This document shows, in pieces, positions 33,804-42,926 of a stretch of 64,000 nucleotides of DNA. Position numbers and translations under genes: made by a program. This DNA is from Mesorhizobium atlanticum (lineage in GTDB: Bacteria; Pseudomonadota; Alphaproteobacteria; Rhizobiales; Rhizobiaceae): assembly GCF_003289965.1 (NCBI RefSeq), contig NZ_QMBQ01000001.1:186001-250000 (forward strand), given 5' to 3'. A model generated the notes under the pieces. It saw only the letters and a list, made by a program, of their open reading frames with translations. It searched no databases and was not told the DNA's origin. How positions within the stretch are numbered: the stretch's first letter is position 1; every line of letters begins with the position of its first letter.

Positions 33804-33985
33804 TCATCACTTGCACGACGCGGCAAGGGCCTCGGCGGGCATCGTGATCGGGATGGCGGCCGCCGGGAAACCGCGTTTGCCTTGCGGGCGGATCGATACT
33901 ATCGGTTGCCTCAGGGAACCAATTCGGACGCCGCCTGCCGCTCTCGGCCAAGGTCGGCACCGTTGGGAGGAAACAGCGACGAACG

Positions 33986-34663
33986 ATGCGACTGCTGCTT
34001 GTCGAGGACAATCGCGAACTGGCCGATTGGCTGAGCAAGACGCTGCGCCAGGCGAGCTATGTCGTCGACGTCGTGCATGACGGCGAGGATGTCGAGCATG
34101 CTTTGGCGGCCGGCGATCACGCCTTGATCATCCTCGACCTTGCCCTGCCCCGCATGGGCGGCATGGAGGTGCTGAAAAGGCTGCGGGCGCGCGGCAACCC
34201 GGTGCCGGTGATCGTGCTTACCGCCAACGCCAGCCTCGACGGCAGGGTCAAGGGGCTGAACGAAGGCGCCGACGACTATCTGGCCAAACCCTTCCAGATC
34301 GAGGAGCTGGAGGCGCGCATCCGCGTGCAGCTGCGCCGGGCCAACGACCGCACCGCGCCGGTCATCACCTGCGGCGACCTCGTCTTCGACACCAACACCC
34401 GCCTGTTCTCGCTTGCCGGCACGACGCTGTCGCTGACGCCGCGCGAGCACGCGGTGCTGGAACAGCTCGTCGTCAAGGCCGGACGCACGGTGAGCAAGGC
34501 GGCGCTCTCGGCGGCGATCTACGACTTCGACACCGACGCCGACCCCAGCGCCATCGAGATCTATGTGCATCGCCTGCGCAAGAAGCTCGAGGGATCGCGC
34601 GTCCAGATCGCCACCTTGCGTGGCCTCGGCTACCTCTTGCGCCAAGACGATCCGGCGTCATGA
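33986..34663 (+). CDS. OmpR-family response regulator (QseB/TctD-like)
   Basis: 225 residues. Receiver domain: acidic E8-D9, phosphorylation site D51 in LIILDLALPRMGG, and conserved K near residue 101 in YLAKPF. The C-terminal winged helix of the OmpR/PhoB type covers about residues 125-220 (LTPREHAVLEQL, then VSKAALSAAIYDF and IEIYVHRLRKKLEG). It overlaps the kinase gene by 4 bases (ATGA), so the pair is coupled. The stimulus is unknown. Confidence 0.9.
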   Translation: MRLLLVEDNRELADWLSKTLRQASYVVDVVHDGEDVEHALAAGDHALIILDLALPRMGGMEVLKRLRARGNPVPVIVLTANASLDGRVKGLNEGADDYLAKPFQIEELEARIRVQLRRANDRTAPVITCGDLVFDTNTRLFSLAGTTLSLTPREHAVLEQLVVKAGRTVSKAALSAAIYDFDTDADPSAIEIYVHRLRKKLEGSRVQIATLRGLGYLLRQDDPAS

Positions 34664-36033
34664 GAATCGGCAGTCTTCGGATCGGCAGCCTTCGAATCCA
34701 ATTGCTGGCCTGGGTGGTGCTGCCGCTGGCCGGGCTCGCCGGGATCAATCTATGGACCAGCCATGGCAATGCGCGCGCGACTGCCGATCTGGTCACCGAT
34801 CGGATGCTCATGGCATCGGCGCGCGCCATCGCCGAGCAGGTCGCTGTCAAAGACGGCGTGCTCGACGCCACCATTCCACCGGCGGCGATCGAAATGTTCG
34901 ATACCGGCGATCGCGACAGTGTCTACTACCATGTCGAGACCGCGGGCGGACGCCTGCTGACCGGCTATCCCGACCTGCCGAAGGCGGCACGGCGCGGCAG
35001 TATCGAGACCGGCTTTCGCGATCACCGCCTGCGACTGGCAACGCTCAGCCATACGGTCATCGGCGCCGGGCCGGATTCGCCGATCACGGTCACGGTCGGC
35101 GTGACGCTCGGCGGTCACGATGCGATGGTGAAGCGTCTGTGGTTGAGCGCCTTTGGCCAGCAGCTGGCGCTGGTGGCGATCGCCGGCGTTTTCGTGCTGC
35201 TTGGCCTGCGCCGCGGGCTGGCGCCGCTGATCCGCCTTAGCGATGCGGTTCGCTCGCCGGGCCGCAGCGACCTCGACCCGATCGAGGTGACGGGCGCGCA
35301 GAGCGAGATCAGGCCGCTGATCGAGGCGCTCAATGCTTATATGGCGCGCGTGCGGGCGCAGATGGCGGCGCAGCGCCGCTTCATCGCCAATGCCGCGCAC
35401 CAGTTGCGCACGCCGCTGGCGCTGCTGTCGACACAGGCGAGCTATGCGTTGCGCGAAAGCGCCGCGGATCGACGGCGGGAAGCGCTTGTGGCGTTGCAGG
35501 CAAGTTCAGGCAAACTGGCGCGACTGGCCGAGCAGTTGCTGACGCTCTCGCGTGCCGAGCCCGGCAGCCGGCGGCCACGTGCCGATCGCATCGACCTCTC
35601 CGAGGCCGCCCGCCAGGTTCTGGAGGCACATGCGCCGAAGGCGGTCGAACGCAACATCGACCTCGGCCTCGAGGAAACCGGCCCCGTGCCGGTCATCGGC
35701 GACGGGACGATGTTGCGGGAGATGATCGTCAATCTTGTCGACAACGCGTTGCGCTACACACCGGCCGGCGGCAGCGTCACCGTCAAGCTCACCGCCGCTG
35801 GCGACGAGGCTGAGCTCACGGTCATCGACAGTGGACCCGGCATTCCCGTGGAAGAGCGGGAGCACGTCTTCGAACGCTTCTACCGCATCGCCGGCTCGGC
35901 CGAGGAAGGCAGCGGGCTCGGGCTCGCCATCGTCCATGAGGTTGTCGAGAATGCCGGCGGCAGCGTCACACTCGGCGACGCCGCCGCTGGCGGGCTCAAG
36001 GTCGAGGTGCGGCTGCCGCTGGCAGGCAACTAG
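34660..36033 (+). CDS. Sensor histidine kinase (QseC/TctE-like)
   Basis: 457 residues. Two membrane helices (about 13-30 and 162-182) enclose a periplasmic sensor region. The dimerisation box RFIANAAHQLRTPLALL has the phosphoacceptor His247; the catalytic ATPase domain shows the N box NLVDNALRYTPAGG and the G boxes DSGPGIP and GSGLGLAIV. It forms a two-component pair with the preceding regulator. The TAG stop codon is the beginning of a family B repeat (TAGAGC). Confidence 0.9.
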   Translation: MRIGSLRIGSLRIQLLAWVVLPLAGLAGINLWTSHGNARATADLVTDRMLMASARAIAEQVAVKDGVLDATIPPAAIEMFDTGDRDSVYYHVETAGGRLLTGYPDLPKAARRGSIETGFRDHRLRLATLSHTVIGAGPDSPITVTVGVTLGGHDAMVKRLWLSAFGQQLALVAIAGVFVLLGLRRGLAPLIRLSDAVRSPGRSDLDPIEVTGAQSEIRPLIEALNAYMARVRAQMAAQRRFIANAAHQLRTPLALLSTQASYALRESAADRRREALVALQASSGKLARLAEQLLTLSRAEPGSRRPRADRIDLSEAARQVLEAHAPKAVERNIDLGLEETGPVPVIGDGTMLREMIVNLVDNALRYTPAGGSVTVKLTAAGDEAELTVIDSGPGIPVEEREHVFERFYRIAGSAEEGSGLGLAIVHEVVENAGGSVTLGDAAAGGLKVEVRLPLAGN

Positions 36034-36134
36034 AGCAATTCCAGGAAAAGTGCGTAGCGGTTTTCCGTCCGGAATTGCGCAAAACAAAGGCTTAGAGTGG
36101 TTCGGCTTTTCCCTGAAACGCTGAACCGCTCTAA
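36031..36134. repeat. Family B repeat, copy 3
   Basis: A 104-bp element starting TAGAGCAATTCC and ending CCGCTCTAA. It carries a hairpin near its right end (ttcggcttttccctgaaa...) and the gcggttttccgtccggaattgc segment. It is close to the reverse complement of 24570-24674. Bases 36031-36033 are the histidine kinase stop codon. It lies 6 bases before the end of the convergent ABC permease gene. Confidence 0.82.
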
Positions 36135-36140
36135 GGCGGT

Positions 36141-37019
36141 TCACTGCGTCTCATGCAGCGGCTGAGGACGCCACTTTGCCAGCCGGCTCTCGACCATCGT
36201 CATCAGGTACTCGGCGCCCAGGGCCACCACCATGACGATGACGATCGCGGCATACATGCCGGCCGCGTCGAACGAGCCCTTGGCGATGTTGATCAACAGC
36301 CCGATGCCGTAGCGCGAGCCGACGAACTCGCCGACGATGGCGCCGATGATGGCGAAGCCGAAGCTGACATGCAGGCTGGCGAAAATCCAGCTCATCGCCG
36401 ACGGCACGATCACCGAACGGGTCAGCTGCCAGTCGGAGGCGCCGAGGATACGGGCATTGGCGATCATGGCACGGTCGGCCTCGCGCACGCCCTGGAAGGC
36501 GTTGTGGAAGACGACGAAGAACACCATGACGAAGGCCAGCGCCACCTTGGAGGCGAGGCCGAGGCCGAGGATCATGATGAAGATCGGCGCCAGCACCACG
36601 CGCGGGATCGAGTTGATCACCTTGATGTAGATCGAGAAGATATCGGCGGCCATGCGGTTGCGGCCGAGCGCGACGCCGATGATGATGCCGGCGACCGAAC
36701 CGGTGACGAAGCCCAGCACCGACTCTTCCATGGTGACATAGAGATGGTACCAGAGCGGGCCTTCCGAGGTGCCCTCGGTGATCCACTCATAGAGCCGCGC
36801 GGCGATCGTGCTCGGCATGGCGTAGAAGAAGGGATCGATCCAGGCCATGCGGCCGGCGATTTCCCACAGGCCGAGGAAGACGAGCAGGATACCCAGCCGC
36901 CAGAACGTGACGGTGTGGCGGCGATGCACGGCGGCTTTGGCGGCGGCGGCCTCGATCTCGGCGTCCGAGGTTCCGGGCCGGAAGGCGGTGGTCGGGATGT
37001 TGACGGTGGCATCTGTCAT
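36141..37019 (-). CDS. ABC transporter permease, TauC/SsuC type
   Basis: 292 residues from the ATG at 37019, with GAGGAG 8 bases upstream. Six or so membrane helices (first FWRLGILLVFLGLWEIAG), and the EAA loop IANARILGASDWQLTRSVIVP near residue 190. Typical of nitrate/sulfonate/taurine importers (also hydroxymethylpyrimidine type). It is the last gene of the set: binding protein, ATPase, permease. Confidence 0.86.
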   Translation of the reverse strand: MTDATVNIPTTAFRPGTSDAEIEAAAAKAAVHRRHTVTFWRLGILLVFLGLWEIAGRMAWIDPFFYAMPSTIAARLYEWITEGTSEGPLWYHLYVTMEESVLGFVTGSVAGIIIGVALGRNRMAADIFSIYIKVINSIPRVVLAPIFIMILGLGLASKVALAFVMVFFVVFHNAFQGVREADRAMIANARILGASDWQLTRSVIVPSAMSWIFASLHVSFGFAIIGAIVGEFVGSRYGIGLLINIAKGSFDAAGMYAAIVIVMVVALGAEYLMTMVESRLAKWRPQPLHETQ

Positions 37020-37030
37020 GTCGGTTCTCC

Positions 37031-37840
37031 TCACGCCGCCGCGCGGGCGTAGCTGGTCTCGACCTCTTCCTTGAGATCGGCCCAGATGGTGCGCGAATAG
37101 TCGATGAAGCGCTGCTCGTAGCGGATGTCGGCGACGACGCGCGGGCGCGGCAGGTCGATCGTGTAGACGGATTTTACCGTCGCCGGTCCGGCGGTGAGCA
37201 CATAGACCTTGTCGGCCAGCGCGATCGCCTCCTCGAGGTCGTGGGTGACGAAGACGACGGAGGCCTTCGCCTCGGACCAGAGGCGCAACAGTTCTTCATG
37301 CATCAGAACCCGGGTCTGCACGTCGAGCGCGGAGAACGGCTCGTCCATCAAGAGGATCTCTGGGCCGTTGATGAAGGTCTGGGCGAGCGCCACGCGCTTG
37401 CGCATGCCGCCGGAGAGCTGGTGCGGATAGTGCTGTTCGAAGCGGGCCAAGCCGACGCGTGCCAGCCAGTCGCGGGCGGAAGCCTGCGCCTGTGCCTTGG
37501 GCTTGCCGCGAAACAGCGGCCCGGCCATGACATTCTCGATCACCGTGCGCCAGGGAAACAGCGCATCGGTCTGGAACACGAAGCCGATACGCGGGTCGAT
37601 CCCCTTGACCGGCGCGCCCATGACGCGGACCTCGCCGGCGCTCGGGCTGGCGAGCCCGGTGACGAGGTTCAGCGTCGTCGACTTGCCGCAGCCGGTCGGG
37701 CCGACGACGGCGACGAACTCGCCGCGTTCGACCGTCATGGTGAAATCGCGGATCGCCGTCAGCGATTTGCCGGTGGGGGAAAGGAAGCGACGGCTGACAT
37801 TGATCAGCTCGATCGCCGGAGCGGTCTTTTCGACAGCCAT
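37031..37840 (-). CDS. ABC transporter ATP-binding protein, TauB/SsuB type
   Basis: 269 residues. Walker A GPTGCGKSTT near residue 48, signature LSGGMRKRVALAQ, Walker B ILLMDEPFSALD, and switch His in VTHDLEEA. The start ATG at 37840 is chosen; the frame runs upstream but is Arg-rich. It overlaps nothing and ends 11 bases before the permease start. It powers import of the solute bound by the SBP at 37948. Confidence 0.88.
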   Translation of the reverse strand: MAVEKTAPAIELINVSRRFLSPTGKSLTAIRDFTMTVERGEFVAVVGPTGCGKSTTLNLVTGLASPSAGEVRVMGAPVKGIDPRIGFVFQTDALFPWRTVIENVMAGPLFRGKPKAQAQASARDWLARVGLARFEQHYPHQLSGGMRKRVALAQTFINGPEILLMDEPFSALDVQTRVLMHEELLRLWSEAKASVVFVTHDLEEAIALADKVYVLTAGPATVKSVYTIDLPRPRVVADIRYEQRFIDYSRTIWADLKEEVETSYARAAA

Positions 37841-37947
37841 GGTTGAACAGACTCCAATAGCGGGCGATCCCCGCGCGGGAGATCGCCGGACGTGGAAACA
37901 AGGCGGGCATGGTGGCGCGAGGTCGGAACCTCGCGCCGTCCTGACGG

Positions 37948-38961
37948 CTACTTCACGTTCTTGACGAATTCCGTGGTGTAGGTCTTCGACAGGTCGATCT
38001 GCTTGCCCTGCAGTTCCTTCTTGAAGGCGGAGAGCACGGTCAGCACCGTTTCCGGACCGCCCTGGGGCATCACGCCATCGGCGGTAAACATGCCTTTGCC
38101 GGCGTCGAGCGCCTTCACGTAGCCTTCCTCGTCGCCGACATAGTAGTCCTTCGGCATCTTCGCGGCGATCTCGGCGCCGCTGTGCGTGTTGATGAATTTC
38201 AGCGTCTTGACGAAGGCATTGGCGAGTTTCTGCACCGTGTCCTTGTGCGCCTCGACCCACTCGGTCTGCATATAGAGCGAGGCGGCCGGATAGGTGCCGC
38301 CGAGCGCGGCCTTGGTGCCGTCCATTGTGCGCATATCGATCAAGACCTTGGCTTCGCCGGTCTTGAGCAGCCGCGTGATCGTCGGTTCGGTCGTCATGCC
38401 GGCCTGGATCTTGTCCTGCTGCATGGCGGCGATGAAGGTGTTGCCGGCGCCGACCGGAACCGAGGTGAAATCGCCGAGCTTCAAGCCGTTCTTGACCGCG
38501 AGATATTCCGTCAGGAAGTTGGTCGAGGAGCCGAGGCCGGTGACGCCGAGATTCTTGCCCTTGAAGTCGGCGGGAGACTTGATCTCGGGATGCTTGGACG
38601 AGACCAGCTCGACCTCGCCAGGCGCCTGACTGAACTGGACGACGGATTCGACGAACTTGCCCTTGGCCTGCAGGTCGATGCTGTGGTCGTAGAAGCCGAC
38701 CACGCCCTGCACGGCGCCTGCCAGCATCTCGTTTTCGGCATCGACGCCCGCCGGCTCGTTGAGCAGCTCGACGTCGAGGCCTTCATCCTTGAAATAGCCG
38801 AGCGCCTCGGCGAGCTTGGCCGGCAGGTAGATCTGCTTTTCGTAGCCGCCCACCATGATCGAAATCTTGTCTGCGGCCGACGCCGTCGTCGCGCCCGCGG
38901 CAAGCATGGCAAGCGTCAGCGTCGCCGAACGAAGAGCGTGTTTAGAGATAAAACCGGTCAC
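37948..38961 (-). CDS. ABC transporter substrate-binding protein, NMT1/THI5-like
   Basis: 337 residues from a GTG at 38961 that has a GGAGGAA ribosome binding site 5 bases upstream. Signal peptide (ATLTLAMLAAGATTASAAD) cut near residue 31; the mature part fits NMT1/THI5-like binding proteins (KISIMVGGYEKQIYLPAKLAEALG, then GLGSSTNFLTEYLAVK). Ligands of this family are nitrate, sulfonates, taurine or pyrimidines. No enzyme gene lies next to it, so the ligand cannot be set. Confidence 0.86.
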   Translation of the reverse strand: MTGFISKHALRSATLTLAMLAAGATTASAADKISIMVGGYEKQIYLPAKLAEALGYFKDEGLDVELLNEPAGVDAENEMLAGAVQGVVGFYDHSIDLQAKGKFVESVVQFSQAPGEVELVSSKHPEIKSPADFKGKNLGVTGLGSSTNFLTEYLAVKNGLKLGDFTSVPVGAGNTFIAAMQQDKIQAGMTTEPTITRLLKTGEAKVLIDMRTMDGTKAALGGTYPAASLYMQTEWVEAHKDTVQKLANAFVKTLKFINTHSGAEIAAKMPKDYYVGDEEGYVKALDAGKGMFTADGVMPQGGPETVLTVLSAFKKELQGKQIDLSKTYTTEFVKNVK

Positions 38962-39099
38962 GTAACTTCCTCCACCTGGGCGGCGCGCCATCCGAGCTGC
39001 GCCGCATCTCCTCCTTGCCGACCCCTCCCGGGCCAGTCACGGCGAACGCCGCGAATGCCGTCATGGCATGGCCAAGCTTTCAGCTGGCTTTCAGCCTTT

Positions 39100-39876
39100 T
39101 TAGCGACCGCCAAAGCCGAGCACGTCGCGCATGTCGTATTCGCCGGGTGGTCGGCCGGCGACCCAAAGTGCCGCCGCGATGGCGCCGCGCGCGAACATCG
39201 AGCGATCCCCGGCGGCATGCGAGAGCGTGACCGTCTCGCCTTCGGCAAGGAAGCTCACGATATGCTCACCGACGATGCCGCCGCCGCGCAGCACGGCAAA
39301 GCCGATCTCGCCGGCACCGCGCGGACCAACGAGGCCGTCGCGGGCGCGCTTCGCCACATTGTCCAACTCGACGCCTCGCCCGCGCGCGGCCGCCTCTCCC
39401 AGCATCAGCGCCGTGCCCGACGGCGCGTCGACCTTGAAGCGGTGATGCGCTTCGAGGATTTCGATGTCGCAATCGTCAGGCCCAAGCGCCCTTGCGGCCT
39501 GCTCGACCAGGCCGGTCAGCATGTTGAGGCCAAGCGAATAGCTGCCGGAGCGCACGATGGCGATTGTCTTTGCCGCCTCGGCGATTGCGGCCAACTCCGA
39601 TGCGGTGAAACCCGTTGAGCCGATCACCAGCGCCGGACCGCCGCGCACCGCGCAGGCTTTGGCCAATTCGGCGGACGCCGCGGGCGTGGTGAAATCGATC
39701 ACCACGTCGGCAAGCGAAAGCGCTTCGTCGCGCTCGACCAGCCCCTCGCCCACACTGCCCGGCCGCTGGAAGCGCGCGACGAGCTGCAGCCGCGGATCGG
39801 CGGCGACGGTCTCCGTCATCTGTTGTCCCATGCGGCCGAGCGCACCGGCGATGGCCAATCTGAGCGGGTGCGGCAT
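39100..39876 (-). CDS. dapB: DapB, 4-hydroxy-tetrahydrodipicolinate reductase
   Basis: 258 residues from the ATG at 39876. NAD(P) motif [15 protein letters not shown] at the N-terminus; the catalytic [20 protein letters not shown] is complete with His-His and Lys. It reduces HTPA in the diaminopimelate/lysine pathway in the cytosol. The gene stands alone; 210 bases separate it from the divergent Sel1-like gene and probably contain both promoters. Confidence 0.92.
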   Translation of the reverse strand: MPHPLRLAIAGALGRMGQQMTETVAADPRLQLVARFQRPGSVGEGLVERDEALSLADVVIDFTTPAASAELAKACAVRGGPALVIGSTGFTASELAAIAEAAKTIAIVRSGSYSLGLNMLTGLVEQAARALGPDDCDIEILEAHHRFKVDAPSGTALMLGEAAARGRGVELDNVAKRARDGLVGPRGAGEIGFAVLRGGGIVGEHIVSFLAEGETVTLSHAAGDRSMFARGAIAAALWVAGRPPGEYDMRDVLGFGGR

Positions 39877-40086
39877 GGCGATTCCTGTCGAAAGCCCGAG
39901 TCGTAACAATCCTCTAGCACGCTGCGTTGGCAAAGTGATTCAAGCGGCCGCGGGCCACGACATCGGGGCGATACGAGGGCGAACTATAGGCGAATGTGAA
40001 GCGCCACACTCATCATCGCTGACGCGACATGCTAATTTAGCGCCTGTGTGTCCGGCCGTGCCCGGACTGTCCGAGGGGGGACGCTC

Positions 40087-42894
40087 ATGCTGCGGCCAGT
40101 GCATGCCCTGGTACTTTCCTGCCTCGCCTTGACGCCGCTTGCCGGCGCGGCCTTCGCGGCTCAGGCATCTTCCGAAAAGTCAGACGATGCGGCCAAAAAG
40201 GCGGCGGACGATCCGGCCAAAAAAGCCGCGGACGATGCGGCCAAGAAGGCGGCGCTCGCGGAGGCGATCAGCGTCTGCGACAAGGGCGCCTCGGTGCCGC
40301 TCGATCCCGAAGCCAAGGCGCCGCCTGTTCAGTATGGCGAGCTCTTCCCGCAGGATTTCGATCTGAGCAAGCTCAAGGTCTTGGCCGAGAAATGCCAGGC
40401 GGCGATGCTCGGCGCGCCACAGGAAAAGCGGCTGACGCTTGAATGGCTGCGGGTCCAGGTCGCGCTCAACCAGCCGGGACTCACCTTTCTTCTGCCGCAG
40501 ATCAAGCTCATCGCCGACGGCGGCAGTCCGGAGGCGAATTATCTGCTCTATGAGATCTATTCGGTGCATCGGCACGACAGCGCCGACGCCAGTGCGCCGC
40601 CGGTCTCGCGCGACATGGCGCTCGACGCCTTGCAGAAGGCAGGCGCTGCCGGTCATCTCACGGCCCTTGTGACTCTGCTGCATCAGTACAGCGACGGACC
40701 GCTGCTGCGCCGCGACGCGCATAAGCTTGTCGAGACCGCCCAGCACATCATCGACGCGCCGGTTCAAGGCCCCTCGCCCGGCGAATGGGACAGCCAGCTC
40801 CGCAAGGCCATGCCGCTGCTGATCGCGCAGACGGTGCTGGAGAATGACGGTTTCGCCGCCGAAGAGCAGCAAAAGGCATTTCAAGCCGTGGACGCGGATT
40901 CCAAGGCAGGTACCAGTGGACCCGAACCGTCGGTGCTCGCCTATATCAAGGCGCTGCGGCTGGGACGCGGCACGCAGCAGGACGCGGCGAAGGCCAGGCA
41001 ATTGCTCGAGGCGCGCGTCGCCAGCGATCAGTATGCCGTGCCGATGCTGGCCGACATGCTGGCCAAGGGCGAAGGCGGGCTGGCGGACGGCAAGCGCGCG
41101 ATCGCGATGCTGCGCGGCGCCACCAAGAACGTCGCCGGCGCCGGGCCGCTGCTCGCCGGCCTGCTGCTCGACGGCAAGGTCGTCGGCCGCCAGCCGCGTG
41201 AGGCGATCCAGCTGCTCAATGCCCCATGGGACCTCGACGCCAGCATCAGGCTGGCGAAGCTGCTTCCCGATTATGACGGCTTTCAAATCGACAATCCGGA
41301 CCAGCTGGTCGAGCGCCTGAGCGACGCCGCCGAGGCCGGCGAACCAGGTGCCGCGCTGGCGCTGGCGCGGCTGCAGCTGTCGGACGATCAGCAGTTCAAG
41401 AACGAGGATTTGGCGCGTGCCATGCTGAAGCCGCTGGCGGACGGCGGCGACCGCGAGGCGCTCTGGCTCTACGCCTCGACGCAATATGCCAATCTCGATT
41501 CGACCAGCTATCGCCCGTCGCGCCACGACGAGGGGCTGAGCGACGATCAATTGAAAGCGCTGATCGACGAAGGCGAAGCCAGGAAGGAGCAGCAGGCTTA
41601 TCTGCTGCACGCAAAGCTCCTGCGCAAGGGCGTGGTCTATCCGCAGGACGACCTGAAGGCGACGGCGATGCTGATCAACGCCGCCAATCTCGGCAGCGTC
41701 GAAGCGATGGTGCTGCTGGGCGATGCCTATGACGACGGTCTCGGCATCGACAAGAACCCGCGCGAGCGCCTGCATGCCTGGCGCGAGGCGGAGCGGCTCG
41801 GCTCGCTCAGGGCAAGGAGCAAGCTCGCCAACGCCTTCACCTTCGACAGCTTCGATCATCTGATGACGCTGCGCGAAGGCATCACCGACCGCATCGCGCT
41901 TTACAATGACGGCATCGGCAGGATGGGCGCCGGCGTGTTCGGCGCCAACGACGCCGACATGGAGCTGAGCGGCGTCTTTTCCGGACCGGCCTCCAGCGCC
42001 GGAACGGCGGCGATCGCGGCCGCGGTGATGGATGCTTTCCGCGAGGCGCCGGCCGGCCTCGACGACCAGAACCTTGTCGGCATCGGCAAGGCGCTGCCCG
42101 ATGAGATCCGCGTCGCCATCGAGACGACGCTGAAGAGCGAAGGTTTCTACACCGGCGAGCCGAAAGGCTATTTCGGCCCGGACGCGCGCAAGGCGCTCGC
42201 GGCCTGGGTCGACGCGAAGGGCCCGCTTGGCGATGCTCCCAGCCCGCAAGCCGCAGCCGGGACACAGCAGGCCGCGCCGGCTCCGGGCGGCCTCGACGCG
42301 GACCTCGTCAACCGCATCCGCGACAAGGTGTTTGCCCAGGCGCAGGCAGCCAAGACCGACAAGCAGAAGCTTGCCGCCATCAAGCAGCTCGGCGTTCTGG
42401 CCCGCTACGGCGATCTTCCCTCGCGCTGGGTGCTGGTGCGCAACTACCATCAGGCGCGCGCCATCCGATCGGTGGTGACGCCCGAGGAGATCACTCGCTT
42501 CGCGCTGGATATACTGGTGTCGAAGCCGGAGGGCGTCGAGAAGCCGGAATTCGAGTTCATCTTCGACCTGACGCAGATCGCGCAGGATCGGAAATCACGC
42601 GCGGTCGGCGGCGCCACGCTGCAAGCGATCCGCGACGATCCGCGCCTGCAGGACCCGCTCACGCTCGGCGCCATCATGGGTCAGTTCGCCTTCGCGCCGG
42701 ACGCCTGCGACTCCGTGCTCGCCGCCGCCAGGAAAGCCGGCATCGACAGCTTGGGCTCGGACGGATGCGACGAGGACACGCGAACGGCCCTCATTGCCTT
42801 CGCCAAGGACAAGGGCGCGTCCGGTGTCGATGCGGCGGCGCGCAAGGCAGCCGTGGATGAGATCAAGGCGCTGGATGCGCAGGCCGCGAAGTAG
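40087..42894 (+). CDS. Large exported Sel1-repeat protein with peptidoglycan-binding-like motif
   Basis: 935 residues. A Sec signal peptide (MLRPVHALVLSCLALTPLAG...FAAQ) precedes a low-complexity Lys/Ala/Asp region, KKAADDPAKKAADDAAKK. The central part (residues 120-640) has degenerate Sel1/TPR-type helical repeats with motifs such as ALWLYASTQYANLDS and AMVLLGDAYDDGLGI. Near residue 690-720 a PG-binding-type segment occurs (GFYTGEPKGYFGPDARKALAAW). Such proteins scaffold envelope complexes or sense the envelope, as ExoR-like Sel1 proteins do in rhizobia. Exact role unknown. Confidence 0.72.
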   Translation: MLRPVHALVLSCLALTPLAGAAFAAQASSEKSDDAAKKAADDPAKKAADDAAKKAALAEAISVCDKGASVPLDPEAKAPPVQYGELFPQDFDLSKLKVLAEKCQAAMLGAPQEKRLTLEWLRVQVALNQPGLTFLLPQIKLIADGGSPEANYLLYEIYSVHRHDSADASAPPVSRDMALDALQKAGAAGHLTALVTLLHQYSDGPLLRRDAHKLVETAQHIIDAPVQGPSPGEWDSQLRKAMPLLIAQTVLENDGFAAEEQQKAFQAVDADSKAGTSGPEPSVLAYIKALRLGRGTQQDAAKARQLLEARVASDQYAVPMLADMLAKGEGGLADGKRAIAMLRGATKNVAGAGPLLAGLLLDGKVVGRQPREAIQLLNAPWDLDASIRLAKLLPDYDGFQIDNPDQLVERLSDAAEAGEPGAALALARLQLSDDQQFKNEDLARAMLKPLADGGDREALWLYASTQYANLDSTSYRPSRHDEGLSDDQLKALIDEGEARKEQQAYLLHAKLLRKGVVYPQDDLKATAMLINAANLGSVEAMVLLGDAYDDGLGIDKNPRERLHAWREAERLGSLRARSKLANAFTFDSFDHLMTLREGITDRIALYNDGIGRMGAGVFGANDADMELSGVFSGPASSAGTAAIAAAVMDAFREAPAGLDDQNLVGIGKALPDEIRVAIETTLKSEGFYTGEPKGYFGPDARKALAAWVDAKGPLGDAPSPQAAAGTQQAAPAPGGLDADLVNRIRDKVFAQAQAAKTDKQKLAAIKQLGVLARYGDLPSRWVLVRNYHQARAIRSVVTPEEITRFALDILVSKPEGVEKPEFEFIFDLTQIAQDRKSRAVGGATLQAIRDDPRLQDPLTLGAIMGQFAFAPDACDSVLAAARKAGIDSLGSDGCDEDTRTALIAFAKDKGASGVDAAARKAAVDEIKALDAQAAK

Positions 42895-42926
42895 CAACGC
42901 AAGCGAGATGCAGCGCCGCGACGGAC

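Noticed and set aside
33690-34034. Possible small gene between the DUF680 array and the response regulator
   Set aside because: The frame overlaps the regulator start, has no RBS and is Cys/Arg-rich; it also covers an operator-like palindrome.
40180-42450. A 756-codon open frame on the minus strand inside the Sel1-like gene
   Set aside because: The plus-strand gene has a signal peptide and repeat motifs; the minus translation is low-complexity Arg/Leu/Gln rich without family features.
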